Assembly: GCF_014145225.1 (NCBI RefSeq)
Contig: NZ_JABVCQ010000005.1
Span: 1-64,000, forward strand
Length of the DNA stretch: 64,000 nt
Source: Thiospirillum jenense
GTDB taxonomy: Bacteria > Pseudomonadota > Gammaproteobacteria > Chromatiales > Chromatiaceae
Reading direction: 5' to 3'
The first letter of the stretch is position 1, and every line of letters starts with the position of its first letter. The position numbers and the translations under genes were made by a program. The notes under the pieces were generated by a model. That model did not search any database. It worked only from the letters and a program-made list of their open reading frames with translations, and was not told where the DNA came from. Positions 49,878-60,219 of the stretch are shown here, piece by piece.

Positions 49878-51644
49878 TTAGTGATAGCTGGGTTGGTCAA
49901 CTGCTGCAAGTTGGTCAAGCAATTGTTGCGGCGGTAACTCGTCAATATCACAAAATAGCGTTTCCATCGTGTATTTTAAATAACTAATGTCACAAGCACG
50001 AACGACATTTTTGACTGCTAATAATGAACCCGGCTGCATACTTAATTCTCTCAGTCCTAGCCCTAATAATACGCGGGTATAGCGCACATCGCCGGCCATT
50101 TCACCACACATACTCACACGAGTGCGACTACGCGCCGCTGCTTCAATAATACCACGCAATAAACGTAGTATCGCAGGATGTAAGGGTTCATACAAATAAC
50201 TGACGGAATCATCCATTCGATCAATGGCTAACGTGTATTGAATTAAATCATTTGTTCCAATAGATAAAAAGTCTAATCGTCGTGCTAACGTTTCGGCCAT
50301 TAACGCCGCGGCTGGGACTTCAATCATGGCGCCAATTGGCATCAAGGGATCAAATCCTAATCCATCGCGGCGCAATGATCGCCGGGCGGTGTGCAGCATT
50401 TGTAAGACGGTTTCTACTTCAGCAAGGGTTGAAATCATTGGAATCATTAACCGCACTGGACCAGCGGCGGATGCGCGTAAAATAGCGCGCAATTGCGGTA
50501 CAAATAATTCGGGATGGCGCAAACATAATCGAATAGCGCGCAAGCCTAATGCGGGATTAGTCAGCGCCGGCAGTGTATCGGCAATGTATTTGACGTGTTT
50601 ATCCAGACCTAAATCAAGCGTCCGAATGGTTAAAGGCAGTCCATCTAACCCGGCAATAATTGCTAGATAATTCGCTAAATGTTCTTCTTCATCCGGTAAA
50701 TGATCATGATTTAAATATAAAAACTCCGTGCGGTATAAACCAACACCCGATGCGCCATTTTCCTGCGCCGCTCGCACATCTTCTGATAATTCCAAATTCG
50801 CTAATAACACCACCGGCACACCATCTCGACTAATTGATGGTTCCCGAATTAAACGACGCAATATTTCACGTTGTGCTTCTAAGGCTAAATGACGTTCCCG
50901 ATACACTGCGATTGTTAGGGGGTCATCGGTTGCAATGACACTGCCGGCGTCCGCATTCACAATTAATAATTCGCCGTGAATTAAATATTGCGTTGCGTTA
51001 TACACGCCAAGTACGGTGGGAATATCAAGACTGCGCGCTAGAATGGCGGTGTGTGATGAAGGACCACCGTATTCTGTGACTAACGCATCCATGCCGCGTT
51101 GCCGCAGTAAAATGATTTCGGCAGGTGTTAAATCTTTTGCAACAACGATCTTGCCCGACAATTCAATTTGCGCAAATGAATCGACTGTTTGCGCCGTCTC
51201 ATTCGTTAAAAAACTTTGAATCTGCCGTACTACATGATCCACATCATCACGCCGTGCATGAAGATAGGGGTCTTCCATTTCATTAAACACTTCAATTAAC
51301 AAATCACGCTGCATTTGTAATGCCCAACTGGCATTAATATGTTGACTGCGAATTAAATCCCGCGTCGCGTCAACTAATGCCGAATCGGTCAGCATCAGCA
51401 AATGGGTGCTAATCAATTCATCAATTGGTGCAGCGGTGTCTGCTGGAATCTGCCGCCGCACCCGCTCTAAATGACAGCGCGCACTATCAAGCGCCTTATC
51501 CAGCCGCCGTAATTCGGCTTCAATACGATCCGCTGTAATTGTTTCAGTGGTAATAGGAATAGGCGTTGGTGCTAATAGATGCGCCGTTCCCACCGCAATC
51601 AGGCGCGCTCCTGCTACTCCGACGCCTTGAAACGCGGTGTTCAT
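49878..51644 (-). CDS. ptsI: PTS enzyme I (phosphoenolpyruvate-protein phosphotransferase)
   Basis: 588 residues. The phosphorylated His is in GGPSSHTAILARSLDIP near residue 197. PEP-binding motifs are GLYRTEFLYLNHD, IGAMIEVPAA, FLSIGTNDLIQY and RVSMCGEMAGD. There is no GAF domain, so it is a normal EI and not the PtsP (EI-Ntr) type. It transfers phosphate from PEP to HPr. It overlaps ptsH by four bases. No sugar-transport EIIBC gene is nearby, which suggests a regulatory PTS. Confidence 0.95.
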   Translation of the reverse strand: MNTAFQGVGVAGARLIAVGTAHLLAPTPIPITTETITADRIEAELRRLDKALDSARCHLERVRRQIPADTAAPIDELISTHLLMLTDSALVDATRDLIRSQHINASWALQMQRDLLIEVFNEMEDPYLHARRDDVDHVVRQIQSFLTNETAQTVDSFAQIELSGKIVVAKDLTPAEIILLRQRGMDALVTEYGGPSSHTAILARSLDIPTVLGVYNATQYLIHGELLIVNADAGSVIATDDPLTIAVYRERHLALEAQREILRRLIREPSISRDGVPVVLLANLELSEDVRAAQENGASGVGLYRTEFLYLNHDHLPDEEEHLANYLAIIAGLDGLPLTIRTLDLGLDKHVKYIADTLPALTNPALGLRAIRLCLRHPELFVPQLRAILRASAAGPVRLMIPMISTLAEVETVLQMLHTARRSLRRDGLGFDPLMPIGAMIEVPAAALMAETLARRLDFLSIGTNDLIQYTLAIDRMDDSVSYLYEPLHPAILRLLRGIIEAAARSRTRVSMCGEMAGDVRYTRVLLGLGLRELSMQPGSLLAVKNVVRACDISYLKYTMETLFCDIDELPPQQLLDQLAAVDQPSYH

Positions 51645-51910
51645 TCAATTTCCCCAAAGCGATCCGCAACCAGACGTTCCAACGCATCCAGCGCGGCAAC
51701 CTCGTCTTCACCGCTCACCTCGACCACGATGCTGGTGCCACGCGCTGCCGCCAGCATCATTACACCCATGATGCTTTTACCGTTGACGCTGCGCCCCGCC
51801 CGCGAAACTTTCACTTGGCTGGTGAATTGACTGGCGCAAGTCACAAATTTGGCAGAGGCACGAGCGTGCAAACCAAGACGGTTGATAATGTCAAGTTCTT
51901 TGCAAATCAC
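51641..51910 (-). CDS. ptsH: PTS phosphocarrier HPr
   Basis: 89 residues, GTG start at 51910 (no in-frame ATG upstream of the active site). The phosphorylated His is in NRLGLHARAS and the regulatory Ser region reads NGKSIMGVMML, so the HPr-kinase target Ser is present. It passes phosphate from EI to EIIA. It lies between the EIIA-Man gene and ptsI, in the usual order. Confidence 0.94.
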   Translation of the reverse strand: MICKELDIINRLGLHARASAKFVTCASQFTSQVKVSRAGRSVNGKSIMGVMMLAAARGTSIVVEVSGEDEVAALDALERLVADRFGEIE

Positions 51911-52018
51911 AGGCTGCGCGACGGCGCTGGGTTAGTCATGGACAGAGTGTAGCATGAACCTGTTAAACAACAAGTTACATCACTGATATGAAAGGCTGCG
52001 GGTTAATAATACACGCGA

Positions 52019-52426
52019 TTAAGAAGTACTGGATTGCAAATAGCGTAGCACCCCCTCGCGCCCACCATTAAAGGCTTTCTCGGTCATGGCGGCAAGATCA
52101 AGTTGGGCATAATTAAAAATACGCACCAACATCGGTAGGTTAGCACCAGTTAATACTTCCACGCCCGGGCGACTTGTAAGATTGCTGGCGATATTTGCCG
52201 GGGTAGAACCAAACAAATCGGTGATGATTAACACACCACTGCCATCATCGGTCGCTTCAACGATTTGCAGCGCGTGACGGAGTAATACATCAGGATCATC
52301 GGTTTCATTTACACCAAGCACGGTTGCAGTCAAAGGACAATGCCCCAACATGCGTGTCGCCGCATTTAATAACTCTGCGCCAACTTGATTATGCGAGATG
52401 ATTAACACTGCAACAGTCAGATTCAT
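52019..52426 (-). CDS. PTS EIIA component, mannose type
   Basis: 135 residues from the ATG complementary to 52424-52426. The GGAGGA SD is directly adjacent to this ATG, so initiation from upstream in-frame ATGs at about 52444-52447 is possible. EIIA-Man features: VLIISHNQVGAELL (phospho-His near residue 11) and ITDLFGSTPANIAS. In Proteobacteria such genes with ptsH and ptsI form a regulatory phosphorelay, often near rpoN and hprK; those are not seen here. Confidence 0.9.
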   Translation of the reverse strand: MNLTVAVLIISHNQVGAELLNAATRMLGHCPLTATVLGVNETDDPDVLLRHALQIVEATDDGSGVLIITDLFGSTPANIASNLTSRPGVEVLTGANLPMLVRIFNYAQLDLAAMTEKAFNGGREGVLRYLQSSTS

Positions 52427-52492
52427 TCCTCCGTTGCGTAACCACGATTGCATCATTCCGCACAATTGATGTGTTTGATGTCATGGCTAAAT

Positions 52493-52520
52493 AAAAAAGG
52501 CAGTCCAACGGACTGCCTTT
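52493..52520 (-). terminator. Rho-independent terminator of the bch-puf operon
   Basis: Arms AAAGGCAGTCC and GGACTGCCTTT form an 11-base perfect stem with a three-base loop, followed on the minus strand by a T-run (TTTTTT then ATTT). It lies 130 bases after pufA3 and before the EIIA-Man gene, so it separates the photosynthesis and PTS transcripts. Confidence 0.88.
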
Positions 52521-52649
52521 ATCCTACAAGTCAGGTCAGACATCCTACTAAACGGTTATTACTCAACCAAAGCACAGACATGCTTGCAGTCAACTGTTTG
52601 TCTAGTTGGTGGCCGCCATCTTGAATAAACCTACAGATGATTCGCTGTA

Positions 52650-52808
52650 TTATTTTGCTTGGGTAACAGGCGGAATGCCATCACTCAACCAATTGAAATC
52701 AGCAGTACCAAGCAAAATGAAGTGAATCAATAACGCTAACACAAACAAGAATGAAAATAACGCGACCAATGTGCGACGTGGGTCGAAAATCTGCCAAATC
52801 TTGTGCAT
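52650..52808 (-). CDS. pufA: LH1 antenna alpha subunit (third copy)
   Basis: 52 residues: [18 protein letters not shown] at the N-terminus, one membrane helix with the bacteriochlorophyll-ligand His at residue 29, and FNWLSDG after the helix. GAGG lies eight bases before the ATG. His and the post-helix Trp are 11 residues apart, the normal LH1 spacing. It pairs with pufB3 directly upstream. Confidence 0.95.
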   Translation of the reverse strand: MHKIWQIFDPRRTLVALFSFLFVLALLIHFILLGTADFNWLSDGIPPVTQAK

Positions 52809-52899
52809 AAAAAAATCCTCTTTACGGTGACTACGGGGCTTAACGGGCAGTCAAGTGATAACCCGTGTTTAGATAAACTAGCGCCAAATCTTTAGCTGC

Positions 52900-53040
52900 T
52901 TACAGCCAAGGACGCCAAAACCAAGCTAACAGGTGAGCAAAGATCACGACGCCAAAAAAACTGGACATCGTTGACACGAAAATACCATGAAACTCTTTGG
53001 CTTCGCCTTCACTAAGACCTGTCATGCTCTTGTCTGCCAT
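52900..53040 (-). CDS. pufB: LH1 antenna beta subunit (third copy)
   Basis: 46 residues: an acidic N-terminal part ([13 protein letters not shown]) and the beta-type end [13 protein letters not shown] with the bacteriochlorophyll-binding His. GGAG lies eight bases before the ATG. It differs from the second beta by conservative changes ([12 protein letters not shown] against [12 protein letters not shown]). Confidence 0.95.
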   Translation of the reverse strand: MADKSMTGLSEGEAKEFHGIFVSTMSSFFGVVIFAHLLAWFWRPWL

Positions 53041-53191
53041 GGACTTATCTCCACTGAATATGACCTTGCGGCCGATAACGCGATCTACTAAATGACCAAA
53101 CAGTTCATAGATCCAAAACCATTAACAACGTCGCATGAGCCAGCTGCAAACTGGAGTTCTGGATCTAGTTGCTATCCAATCAAAACCGCGA

Positions 53192-53419
53192 CTAATTAAT
53201 GTTACGTCCGGCTGGCATCGGTGATACCTGTGCAGTCGTCGGCGCGGCCGCGGCTGCTGGCGCATCACTTAACCAATTAAAATCCTTCGACCCAAGTAAA
53301 ATAAAATGGATCAACAATGCCAGCACAAACAGCATACCAAACAGAGCAATCAAGGCCCGGCGGGGATCAAAGATATGCCAAACTTTGTACATCGCATTCA
53401 TTGGATTTTCGTTACTCAT
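53192..53419 (-). CDS. pufA: LH1 antenna alpha subunit (second copy)
   Basis: 75 residues from the ATG complementary to 53417-53419 (GAGAG eight bases upstream; internal ATGs at MNAMYKVW are alternatives). The helix carries His at residue 38 and FNWLSDAP follows. The C-terminal tail is longer and Ala/Pro-rich ([10 protein letters not shown]) compared with copy three and may be processed. Confidence 0.93.
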   Translation of the reverse strand: MSNENPMNAMYKVWHIFDPRRALIALFGMLFVLALLIHFILLGSKDFNWLSDAPAAAAAPTTAQVSPMPAGRNIN

Positions 53420-53535
53420 GCGCGTGACTCTCAAATAAGGGGCGAATAAACCTGAATTAGATCAGGAATCGCAAAACAATTAGAAAAGTGTCAAAAACAG
53501 ACCAATTTAACCTAGCCTGTCATCAAGACTCTGAA

Positions 53536-53676
53536 TTAGAGCCAAGGACGCCAAAACCAAGCCAAAAGATGTGCAAAGATAACGATACCAAAGAAACTCG
53601 TCATGCTTGACACGAAAATCGCGTGGAATTCTTTCGCTTGTTCAGCAGTCAGCCCCGTCGTGCTTTTATCAGCCAT
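53536..53676 (-). CDS. pufB: LH1 antenna beta subunit (second copy)
   Basis: 46 residues with [20 protein letters not shown] and [17 protein letters not shown] lies eight bases before the ATG. It follows pufC after a hairpin-containing spacer (53744-53763), so it may be translated from a processed or separately stabilised RNA. Confidence 0.95.
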   Translation of the reverse strand: MADKSTTGLTAEQAKEFHAIFVSSMTSFFGIVIFAHLLAWFWRPWL

Positions 53677-53743
53677 GGTAATTACCTCGTTGTTTCAAAA
53701 TTGACCACAGATTTGGTCAGCAAGATTACTCGTCAATCCCAAT

Positions 53744-53763
53744 CTGGGGCGTATCCGCCCCAG
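53744..53763 (-). promoter_or_regulatory. Hairpin between pufC and pufB2
   Basis: CTGGGGCG and CGCCCCAG form a perfect eight-base stem with a four-base loop. No T-run follows on the minus strand, so it is more likely a processing or stability hairpin than a terminator. It could protect upstream mRNA from 3' decay. Confidence 0.6.
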
Positions 53764-53795
53764 TATTTTCTTCATCTCACGGGTACCAGTAACAC

Positions 53796-54950
53796 CTAAG
53801 GTGTCGGTTGATAACTCGTTGGTGCAGGTACAGGCTCCATTGGAGCTGGCTCGGTCACGACTGCGGTGGTGAGCGGTGCAGCAGCAGTTTCTGCTACCGC
53901 CGCCGCCTGAACTTCTTTGCTCGGACCAATTAGCCCCGGATAATCCTTGACCATTGGTGCCCCAAAGAGCGGCTTATAAGCACCCTGATGGCAAGTAGCG
54001 CAATTGACCTTGAACGGATCACCGAGCGGACCTTTGCGCGACGCCGGGAGAACAGCACCCAGTGGCGACACATAGTCATTATTCAGCGACCGCACATGAC
54101 GAATGGCATACCATGCTGTCGTGCGCTGCGGGGTACTTTCACTCCACGACATAAAGGAACGCGAATTGTGGCAATAAGTACAATTCACCCCAAGCGACTG
54201 AGAAATGTGCATCATCAAGCCATAGGTCCATTCCGCCTGCTTGATTGATTGGCGATTGCGCGCCTCACCAGGTTGCGGTAATTCCGTACCGCCAACCACC
54301 CGCACCTCGGTACTCCCCGTCTCGCCACCTAACAAAAATGGCGTGAACGGATCGTAAGGCAATGACGTATGAGCGACTGCTTTACCAACCGTATTTTGTC
54401 CAGTCGGTGACAACCCAGACGCTTGCTTCGGCCCTGGATCAGACACCCAGACCTTTGCCGGCACCGGATTTCCACGATGGCAGGTGTAACAAGTAATCCC
54501 TGTTTCTGCAACATGGCTCTTCCAAGCGGCATTGGTATCGCGGGTCATTTCTAACATGCGCCGCGAAACCACCTTGGTATACACATTATCAGATGGCCAA
54601 TTCACGCCTTCGTGGCAGTAAGTACAACCCTCTTTCGGTGCTACCCACGCCGTTAAGGCCACCATGATGCGGTTAAAGTCATTGACGGTCAGATCACCCA
54701 ACACCTTGACATTTTTGTACACGTCTTTGGCGAGTTTTCCACCCGGTGCGGCGGCTGGAATCACATCCGGCACCTTGTTAGCGGCAATCACAGCCGCCAA
54801 GCGGTCAGGATGATAATTTTGCTCCATCGCCAAACCGCGATAGCCATTTTGCACAATCTCATGCGATGGCACTTCACAGCCAACTAAAAACACCGATGCG
54901 GACACACCGACTGTCGCAATGGCGAACGCCTTATGATTACGCAGACTCAT
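53796..54950 (-). CDS. pufC: Reaction-centre tetraheme cytochrome c subunit
   Basis: 384 residues from the ATG complementary to 54948-54950, overlapping pufM (ATGA). A lipoprotein signal ([14 protein letters not shown]) anchors it to the periplasmic face. Four CxxCH heme sites are present: CTYCH, CYTCH, CTYCH and CATCH. It re-reduces the photo-oxidised special pair. The C-terminal ~45 residues are Ala/Pro-rich. Confidence 0.97.
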   Translation of the reverse strand: MSLRNHKAFAIATVGVSASVFLVGCEVPSHEIVQNGYRGLAMEQNYHPDRLAAVIAANKVPDVIPAAAPGGKLAKDVYKNVKVLGDLTVNDFNRIMVALTAWVAPKEGCTYCHEGVNWPSDNVYTKVVSRRMLEMTRDTNAAWKSHVAETGITCYTCHRGNPVPAKVWVSDPGPKQASGLSPTGQNTVGKAVAHTSLPYDPFTPFLLGGETGSTEVRVVGGTELPQPGEARNRQSIKQAEWTYGLMMHISQSLGVNCTYCHNSRSFMSWSESTPQRTTAWYAIRHVRSLNNDYVSPLGAVLPASRKGPLGDPFKVNCATCHQGAYKPLFGAPMVKDYPGLIGPSKEVQAAAVAETAAAPLTTAVVTEPAPMEPVPAPTSYQPTP

Positions 54951-55921
54951 TGCGCCACCCCCTGCAACAGATTCGGGTCTTGGATTGTCAACGCTGACGG
55001 ATAGCCTGGCGCCACCCCATGCTTGACCGCCCACAGATACCAGTTCTCAACAACCGTGCCAGTCAACAAAATGCCGATGCCTGCGGTAATCACCGTCAAC
55101 ACCGCAAACCACCAGGCCCAGCGGTGAATGGATTCCATCGTGGCATTAAAGCCCATCGTCCAGCGCCAGAATAACGCCGCCCGTTCAGCCGCTGTACCAC
55201 GATCAGTGATTTGGTCAATTTCACGGTCGCCACCATAGCGTGACACCCCAAGAATTGTCCCTGCGTGCATGGCAAATAACACCGCCGACCCATACAAGAA
55301 TGCAATAGATAACGCATGGAACGGGTTGTAATAGAAATTGCCATAACGAATGGAAATTGCCGCTGTCCAGTCAAGATGCGGGAAAATACCGAATGGTACT
55401 GCCTCACCCCAACTCCCCATTAACACTGGGCGAATAAACCCCAATGTCAGGTAAAAGAAAATAGCGGCGGCAAATGCCCATGCCAGATGGGTACTCATGC
55501 CCAAATCCACTGCGCGACGATAAACTCGTACCCACCACAGCAGAATGGATGATGTTAAGAAAAAGCCAGCAATCAACCACCAGCCACCGTCATTCAGGGG
55601 TGGGAAACTCAACCCATAAGATGGCGGTGGTGGTTCGAGTGCTAACCAAAAGAAATTCTTAACAAACTCAATTGGACTCCAACCAACCGACGCCATCATG
55701 TTTAAACCCATGATGAGAATAGCGATTGCGCCGCAAATCAGTGATGCAATGCCAAGAAAGCCTAAATACAGGGGCCCAATTTGCGCATCACCTAACTTGC
55801 CGATCCAGTAAGAAAAAATCGGCGTACCCAGCCGCGGCAGACTGCCCTGCGGTAATTCAACCCCGGGGTAGGCCGGCTCACGCACCTGCACCCGTGTAAA
55901 GATATTTTGATATTCAGCCAT
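54947..55921 (-). CDS. pufM: Photosynthetic reaction-centre M subunit
   Basis: 324 residues, normal length, with five membrane helices. The N-terminus ([17 protein letters not shown]) and the helix segments ([20 protein letters not shown] carries chlorophyll/iron-ligand His) are typical. It forms the heterodimer with PufL that binds the special pair and quinones. AGAGGA lies upstream of the ATG. Confidence 0.97.
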   Translation of the reverse strand: MAEYQNIFTRVQVREPAYPGVELPQGSLPRLGTPIFSYWIGKLGDAQIGPLYLGFLGIASLICGAIAILIMGLNMMASVGWSPIEFVKNFFWLALEPPPPSYGLSFPPLNDGGWWLIAGFFLTSSILLWWVRVYRRAVDLGMSTHLAWAFAAAIFFYLTLGFIRPVLMGSWGEAVPFGIFPHLDWTAAISIRYGNFYYNPFHALSIAFLYGSAVLFAMHAGTILGVSRYGGDREIDQITDRGTAAERAALFWRWTMGFNATMESIHRWAWWFAVLTVITAGIGILLTGTVVENWYLWAVKHGVAPGYPSALTIQDPNLLQGVAQ

Positions 55922-55936
55922 TATGGTGTCCTCTGA

Positions 55937-56758
55937 TTACCAGATCGGAAGCTCAAGCCACCAGTTCCACCATTCCGGCCAACCGCGTGTCCAGAAAGGC
56001 CCGCTGATCACAATACAGACGGCACTCCAGAATGCGGCGTTGATTGCCAGAAACAGCCCCAACCGATGAATACCGAGCGCACCAATTGAATAACCAACGA
56101 TGTCGCGGAACACGGTGTTTTCATGCTCACCAGTTTTAACCGGCTCGCCTGTGCGGGGATTGGTCACTGACAGAATCAATGACCCATGCATGGCTAATGC
56201 CAGACAGGTGGTGAAAAAGAACGAGATTGCCAGCATGTGCGCTGGGTTGTAATGGAAATGCAGGAACTGGTAACCAACATTGGAGACCCAGTCAAGATGA
56301 CTGAAAATCCCGTATGGAAAACCATGTCCCCATCCCCCCAGTAACACCGGGCGAATGACAACCAGTGTGAAGTAAGCAAAGATTGCAAAACTAAAGGCAA
56401 AGGGAATATGTAATCCCATGCCCAATTTGCGCGCAATCTCCACTTGGCGTAATGCCCATGAGACAAAGGCGCCTAATGCACAGATCGTGATGATCTGCCA
56501 TAGCCCACCTTCCGTCAGCGGTGCCATGCCCAAGCCGTAACTCAAATCTGGCGGCGCAATACTGATCTGCCAGAGATTCCACGTTGGGCCTAAAGACGCA
56601 CCATAAATAATCAACAAGGTTCCGAGGGTGGCGAAAAAGACGGCTGAAATTCCGAAGAGACCGACATAAAACGGCCCTACCCAGAAATCAAACAGGTCCC
56701 CGCCTAACAGCGTTCCACCGCGAACGCGATATTTTTTTTCAAAACTCAGCATGGCCAT
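55937..56758 (-). CDS. pufL: Photosynthetic reaction-centre L subunit
   Basis: 273 residues from the ATG complementary to 56756-56758 (GAGGA seven bases upstream; [20 protein letters not shown] matches the family start). Five membrane helices; [24 protein letters not shown] includes the His ligands. It follows pufA1 after a hairpin-containing gap of 115 bases. Confidence 0.97.
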   Translation of the reverse strand: MAMLSFEKKYRVRGGTLLGGDLFDFWVGPFYVGLFGISAVFFATLGTLLIIYGASLGPTWNLWQISIAPPDLSYGLGMAPLTEGGLWQIITICALGAFVSWALRQVEIARKLGMGLHIPFAFSFAIFAYFTLVVIRPVLLGGWGHGFPYGIFSHLDWVSNVGYQFLHFHYNPAHMLAISFFFTTCLALAMHGSLILSVTNPRTGEPVKTGEHENTVFRDIVGYSIGALGIHRLGLFLAINAAFWSAVCIVISGPFWTRGWPEWWNWWLELPIW

Positions 56759-56821
56759 CGTTAATTCCTCTGCTTTGGAGACACCATGACCTGCTGCCTC
56801 CACATAGCAACTCAGATGACC

Positions 56822-56849
56822 GCCGCCGCGCTATTGGCGACACGGCGGC
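56822..56849 (-). promoter_or_regulatory. Intercistronic hairpin between pufA1 and pufL
   Basis: GCCGCC and GGCGGC arms form a GC-rich stem with a 16-base loop (inner bases can pair further). In Rhodobacter a hairpin at this place stabilises the pufBA segment and raises antenna over reaction-centre output; the same role is inferred here. Confidence 0.5.
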
Positions 56850-56873
56850 TATCACCATCCGATGATTAAGGGC

Positions 56874-57077
56874 CTATTGGTTCTGGGGCACTACGGGTGT
56901 GGCGGCCTTAACCACTGCCGAACTAGCCGGCACCCCATCTTCCAGCCAATTAAAATCATTGGTGCTGAGAAGAATCATATGGACCACTAAAGCCAGAACA
57001 GTCAGGAAGGCAAAAATCGCAATCAATGCTTTACTCGGATCAACTAAAAACCAAATTTTGTACAGTTGGTCTGACAT
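56874..57077 (-). CDS. pufA: LH1 antenna alpha subunit (first copy)
   Basis: 67 residues: [20 protein letters not shown], one helix with the bacteriochlorophyll-ligand His at residue 33, then [13 protein letters not shown] lies seven bases before the ATG. His to Trp spacing is 11, without the one-residue deletion seen in strongly red-shifted LH1 proteins. Confidence 0.95.
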   Translation of the reverse strand: MSDQLYKIWFLVDPSKALIAIFAFLTVLALVVHMILLSTNDFNWLEDGVPASSAVVKAATPVVPQNQ

Positions 57078-57148
57078 GAGAATTCTCCTTTCAATCCTTA
57101 TTCAATCGGATTAGACATTAAAATAGTAAGCAGCAGCGGTCGGTTGGC

Positions 57149-57295
57149 TTACAGCCAGGGACGCCAGAACCAGGCTAACAGGTGAGCAAAAATGACAATC
57201 CCGAAAAAGCTGGTCATGCTGGAAACAAAAATGGCATGAAATTCTTTTGCTTCGGCATCGGTCAATCCACTCATTGTTGCTTTATTCTCGGCCAT
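57149..57295 (-). CDS. pufB: LH1 antenna beta subunit (first copy)
   Basis: 48 residues: [20 protein letters not shown] and the end [21 protein letters not shown] lies seven bases before the ATG. It is the first puf gene after bchZ; pufQ is absent, as in other purple sulfur bacteria. Confidence 0.95.
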   Translation of the reverse strand: MAENKATMSGLTDAEAKEFHAIFVSSMTSFFGIVIFAHLLAWFWRPWL

Positions 57296-57342
57296 GATAA
57301 TTCCCCCCAATTGGGTTTAGTTGTTTAACAAATATAACGTGC

Positions 57343-57357
57343 GTCAATTCAATTGAC
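57343..57357. promoter_or_regulatory. Perfect inverted repeat upstream of pufB1
   Basis: GTCAATT-C-AATTGAC on the plus strand, a seven-base perfect dyad around one central base, located 48 bases before the pufB1 ATG. A TATATT lies just downstream on the minus strand, but no well-spaced -35 was found. It may be an operator for a separate puf promoter. Confidence 0.4.
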
Positions 57358-57406
57358 ACACCACTCAAGTATGTCGCGGCTAAATGACCAACGACACAAA
57401 AACTGA

Positions 57407-58840
57407 TTAGCCACCATTGCGCAAACCTGCCTGCGCGTGCGTGACCCATTCCACCGTCACCTGCGCCGCCCCTGCTAACCGTGCCGCGTGTTCCGCCGCA
57501 TCGCGCAAGCGCTTCGCCGTCGAAATTCTGACTAACACTGGCGTCGCCTCCAACACCTGATCGAGTGCCGCCTGTGCCGCCGCATCCCAAGGCAATTCCT
57601 GATGCGGCCGTGCCAACGTTGCGTCCACCCGATCCAAGTCCGTCGCCAGCGGCAGGATGTGAAACAGCGCATCAAACAAGGCGTTGCACACTTCCTGCAC
57701 CAAAAACGTCGCGCCCGCAAAGCCCATAAACGGCGTTCCCAAGTGCCGCCGTACCAGCGGCCCCGGCAGTGACGCGGGGATATAGGTCGCCCGCCCGCCG
57801 CACTCGGCCAAATACATGCGCTCGTTGTAACTACCAAACAGAATCAGCGGCGTTTTGGTCTGCACCGCCTCGCGCACGGCGGCGTTATCCATTTTCACAC
57901 CCGCCTGCCGAGCGATGGCAAACTGGCACGGCATCCCGAGTTCCTGCTCTAAAAAATGCCGCACACCGCGTGCGTAAGTCTCGGTCGCCACGATGGCGAA
58001 ACTGGCGGTGCCGAAAAAATCCTGCGTCACCGAGCGCCACAAATCCCATAACGGCTTGACGGTCGTGTGTTTTTCACGGGTGATAAACGGCTCGGGGTCT
58101 AAACCGAGCAACTCGCCTAACGTCCGCAAAAACTGCGTCGTACTGTGCAACCCAATCGGCGCTTGCAAATACGGCTTATCCAGCATTTCACACAACGCCC
58201 GCCCAAATTCGCGGTACAAACACACGTTGACTTGCGCATCAGCCAAACGCGGGATCTCATCCAAGTGCGTCCCGAGCGGGAAAATCAGGTTCACTTCCGC
58301 GCCGATTCCTTCAATTAACCGCTGCATCTCGGCCACATCCGACCACATGTTGAACGTGCCGTACATTGCACCGATCAGATTGACTTGCGGCCGTGATTCA
58401 ACCGTTGCCGCCGCCTTTGACCGCTTGCTGCCCCACTGCTCCCACAGCCAGCAAAGCGCCCGATTCGCACTTTGCCACTGATCCTCGTCAATGGTGCGCG
58501 GCAAAAAACGGTGAATATTTGTCCCCGCCGGCGTCACGCCCCCGCCAATCATTTCGGCAATTGAACCCGTCACCACCACCGCCGGCTGGCTCGGGTCCAG
58601 CGTGGCAAAGGCGCGTTTCATCGCGTTCTCAGTGCCATGCTGCCCCAATTCTTCCTCACCCAACCCGGTCACAACCACTGGCAACTCATGCGGCGGCAGC
58701 GCGTCGGTGTAATGCAGTACCGCCGTCACCGGCAAATTTTCGCACCCGACGGGGCCGTCAATAATGACCTGCAACCCTTTAACCGCTGTGAAGGCATACA
58801 CCGCCCCCCAATAACCACCAGCGCGGTCGAGATCGAGCAT
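57407..58840 (-). CDS. bchZ: Chlorophyllide a reductase subunit Z
   Basis: 477 residues from the ATG overlapping the bchY stop (TGATG). The start [17 protein letters not shown] and GPVGCENLP (Fe-S ligand Cys) are typical of BchZ, a nitrogenase MoFe-beta-like protein. With BchX and BchY it reduces ring B of chlorophyllide a to the bacteriochlorin level. Confidence 0.96.
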   Translation of the reverse strand: MLDLDRAGGYWGAVYAFTAVKGLQVIIDGPVGCENLPVTAVLHYTDALPPHELPVVVTGLGEEELGQHGTENAMKRAFATLDPSQPAVVVTGSIAEMIGGGVTPAGTNIHRFLPRTIDEDQWQSANRALCWLWEQWGSKRSKAAATVESRPQVNLIGAMYGTFNMWSDVAEMQRLIEGIGAEVNLIFPLGTHLDEIPRLADAQVNVCLYREFGRALCEMLDKPYLQAPIGLHSTTQFLRTLGELLGLDPEPFITREKHTTVKPLWDLWRSVTQDFFGTASFAIVATETYARGVRHFLEQELGMPCQFAIARQAGVKMDNAAVREAVQTKTPLILFGSYNERMYLAECGGRATYIPASLPGPLVRRHLGTPFMGFAGATFLVQEVCNALFDALFHILPLATDLDRVDATLARPHQELPWDAAAQAALDQVLEATPVLVRISTAKRLRDAAEHAARLAGAAQVTVEWVTHAQAGLRNGG

Positions 58841-60219
58841 CAGCACGGATGCGCACCTTGCAGCGTCGCAGTCACCGACCGCGGTGGCCGAATCCAACCG
58901 CCCGCCGTCGCGCCCGTGCCGACGCCCGCAAAAAACGTGTGCATTTTTTCAAACCGCTGGCGACTGCCCAGCGCAGTGTTAATCACCTGCGCCAATGACC
59001 CTGCGCCAGCCACGCCAAACAGCGGACGTGCCGAAATCAAATTGGTGAAATACAGCGCCGGAATGCACAACTCTTTGGCATGTTGCACCAGCGGCGTTGT
59101 GCCAATCGCCAAATCGGGCTTGACCTGATCCACTGCCGCCTTGTCCTGTTCCAACGTCGCCGCAAACTGCACCGTCACGCCCCGCGCCACCAACCACTCG
59201 TGATCTGGCGCTGACCAGCGCGTTTGCGCACACGCCGTCCCGACATACGGCACCGTCGCGCCGCTCTCGATCAACAGCCGCGCCACCAACAATTCTGACC
59301 CTTCGTAACCGGAAACGGTGATGGTGCCACGGATCGGCATTTTCGCAAACACACCCGCAATCGCCGGCAACACCGCCTGTTTGGCCGCGTCAATTTGCGC
59401 GGCGGTACTGCCACACGTCCGGCCAACTGCCTCTAGCCACGCCGCCGTGCCATCGCAGCCAACCGGTGCCGAGGGAATAATCGCCCGCCCGGCCAATTCA
59501 AATTCACCCGCCGTTTTGGCGTACTGCGGATGCAACGCGGCCACGGCGGCGCAATCCAATGCGGCATACAATTCCCGCCACTCGCGCACCGGCGCCACCG
59601 GCCCCGCCGCCAATCCCAGCGGACTGAGTAACTGATTGATGCCCACCGGATCCACCGGGAATAATTCACCCAGCAACGTCACCGTCGGCAACTGATTCCG
59701 CCCACCGCGTGGCGCTTGCACTGGCCCGCGTTCCGCCTCACCCCGCGCATAGCGCAACATGACGCTGGTTAATAAATCTTTCGCTTCCGCGTGCGTCGGG
59801 ACACCAAAGCCGGGAATGTCCAACGTGATGATGCGCACGCCGTTAATCTGGGTTGGCAACAACCGCAGCGGAACGCCCGCCGCCGTCGGCACACATAAAT
59901 TGATGACCACAATCGCGTCATACCGCGCCGGATCAGCCAGTTGCTCCACTGCGCCGCGCACGTCCTCAAAAATCTTGCCGGTGACGAGCGTTTCGGAATC
60001 AAAGGGAACGTAACCCACGCTGCGCCGTGCGCCGTAAAAATGCGTCGTGAAGGTCAAACCGTAAGCGCAGCACCCTGATCCGCACAGCACCGATGCGATC
60101 CGCCGCATTCTCAACCCGATGCGCAACGCACCGAACGCCGGACACATGGTTTGCGGCCGGTCGTGCGAGCCGGCTTGTTTCACATCCAATTGCAGTGGCG
60201 GGCGACTAGGCGTCGTCAT
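58840..60219 (-). CDS. bchY: Chlorophyllide a reductase subunit Y
   Basis: 459 residues from the ATG complementary to 60217-60219. The N-terminal Cys-containing region ([25 protein letters not shown]) provides Fe-S ligands with BchZ. It overlaps the end of bchX by 14 bases. Confidence 0.96.
   Translation of the reverse strand: MTTPSRPPLQLDVKQAGSHDRPQTMCPAFGALRIGLRMRRIASVLCGSGCCAYGLTFTTHFYGARRSVGYVPFDSETLVTGKIFEDVRGAVEQLADPARYDAIVVINLCVPTAAGVPLRLLPTQINGVRIITLDIPGFGVPTHAEAKDLLTSVMLRYARGEAERGPVQAPRGGRNQLPTVTLLGELFPVDPVGINQLLSPLGLAAGPVAPVREWRELYAALDCAAVAALHPQYAKTAGEFELAGRAIIPSAPVGCDGTAAWLEAVGRTCGSTAAQIDAAKQAVLPAIAGVFAKMPIRGTITVSGYEGSELLVARLLIESGATVPYVGTACAQTRWSAPDHEWLVARGVTVQFAATLEQDKAAVDQVKPDLAIGTTPLVQHAKELCIPALYFTNLISARPLFGVAGAGSLAQVINTALGSRQRFEKMHTFFAGVGTGATAGGWIRPPRSVTATLQGAHPC

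Noticed and set aside
52650-57077. Calcium-binding, strongly red-shifted LH1 type
   Set aside because: All three alpha subunits keep the normal 11-residue His-Trp spacing and lack the WLDDNI-like segment of Thermochromatium.
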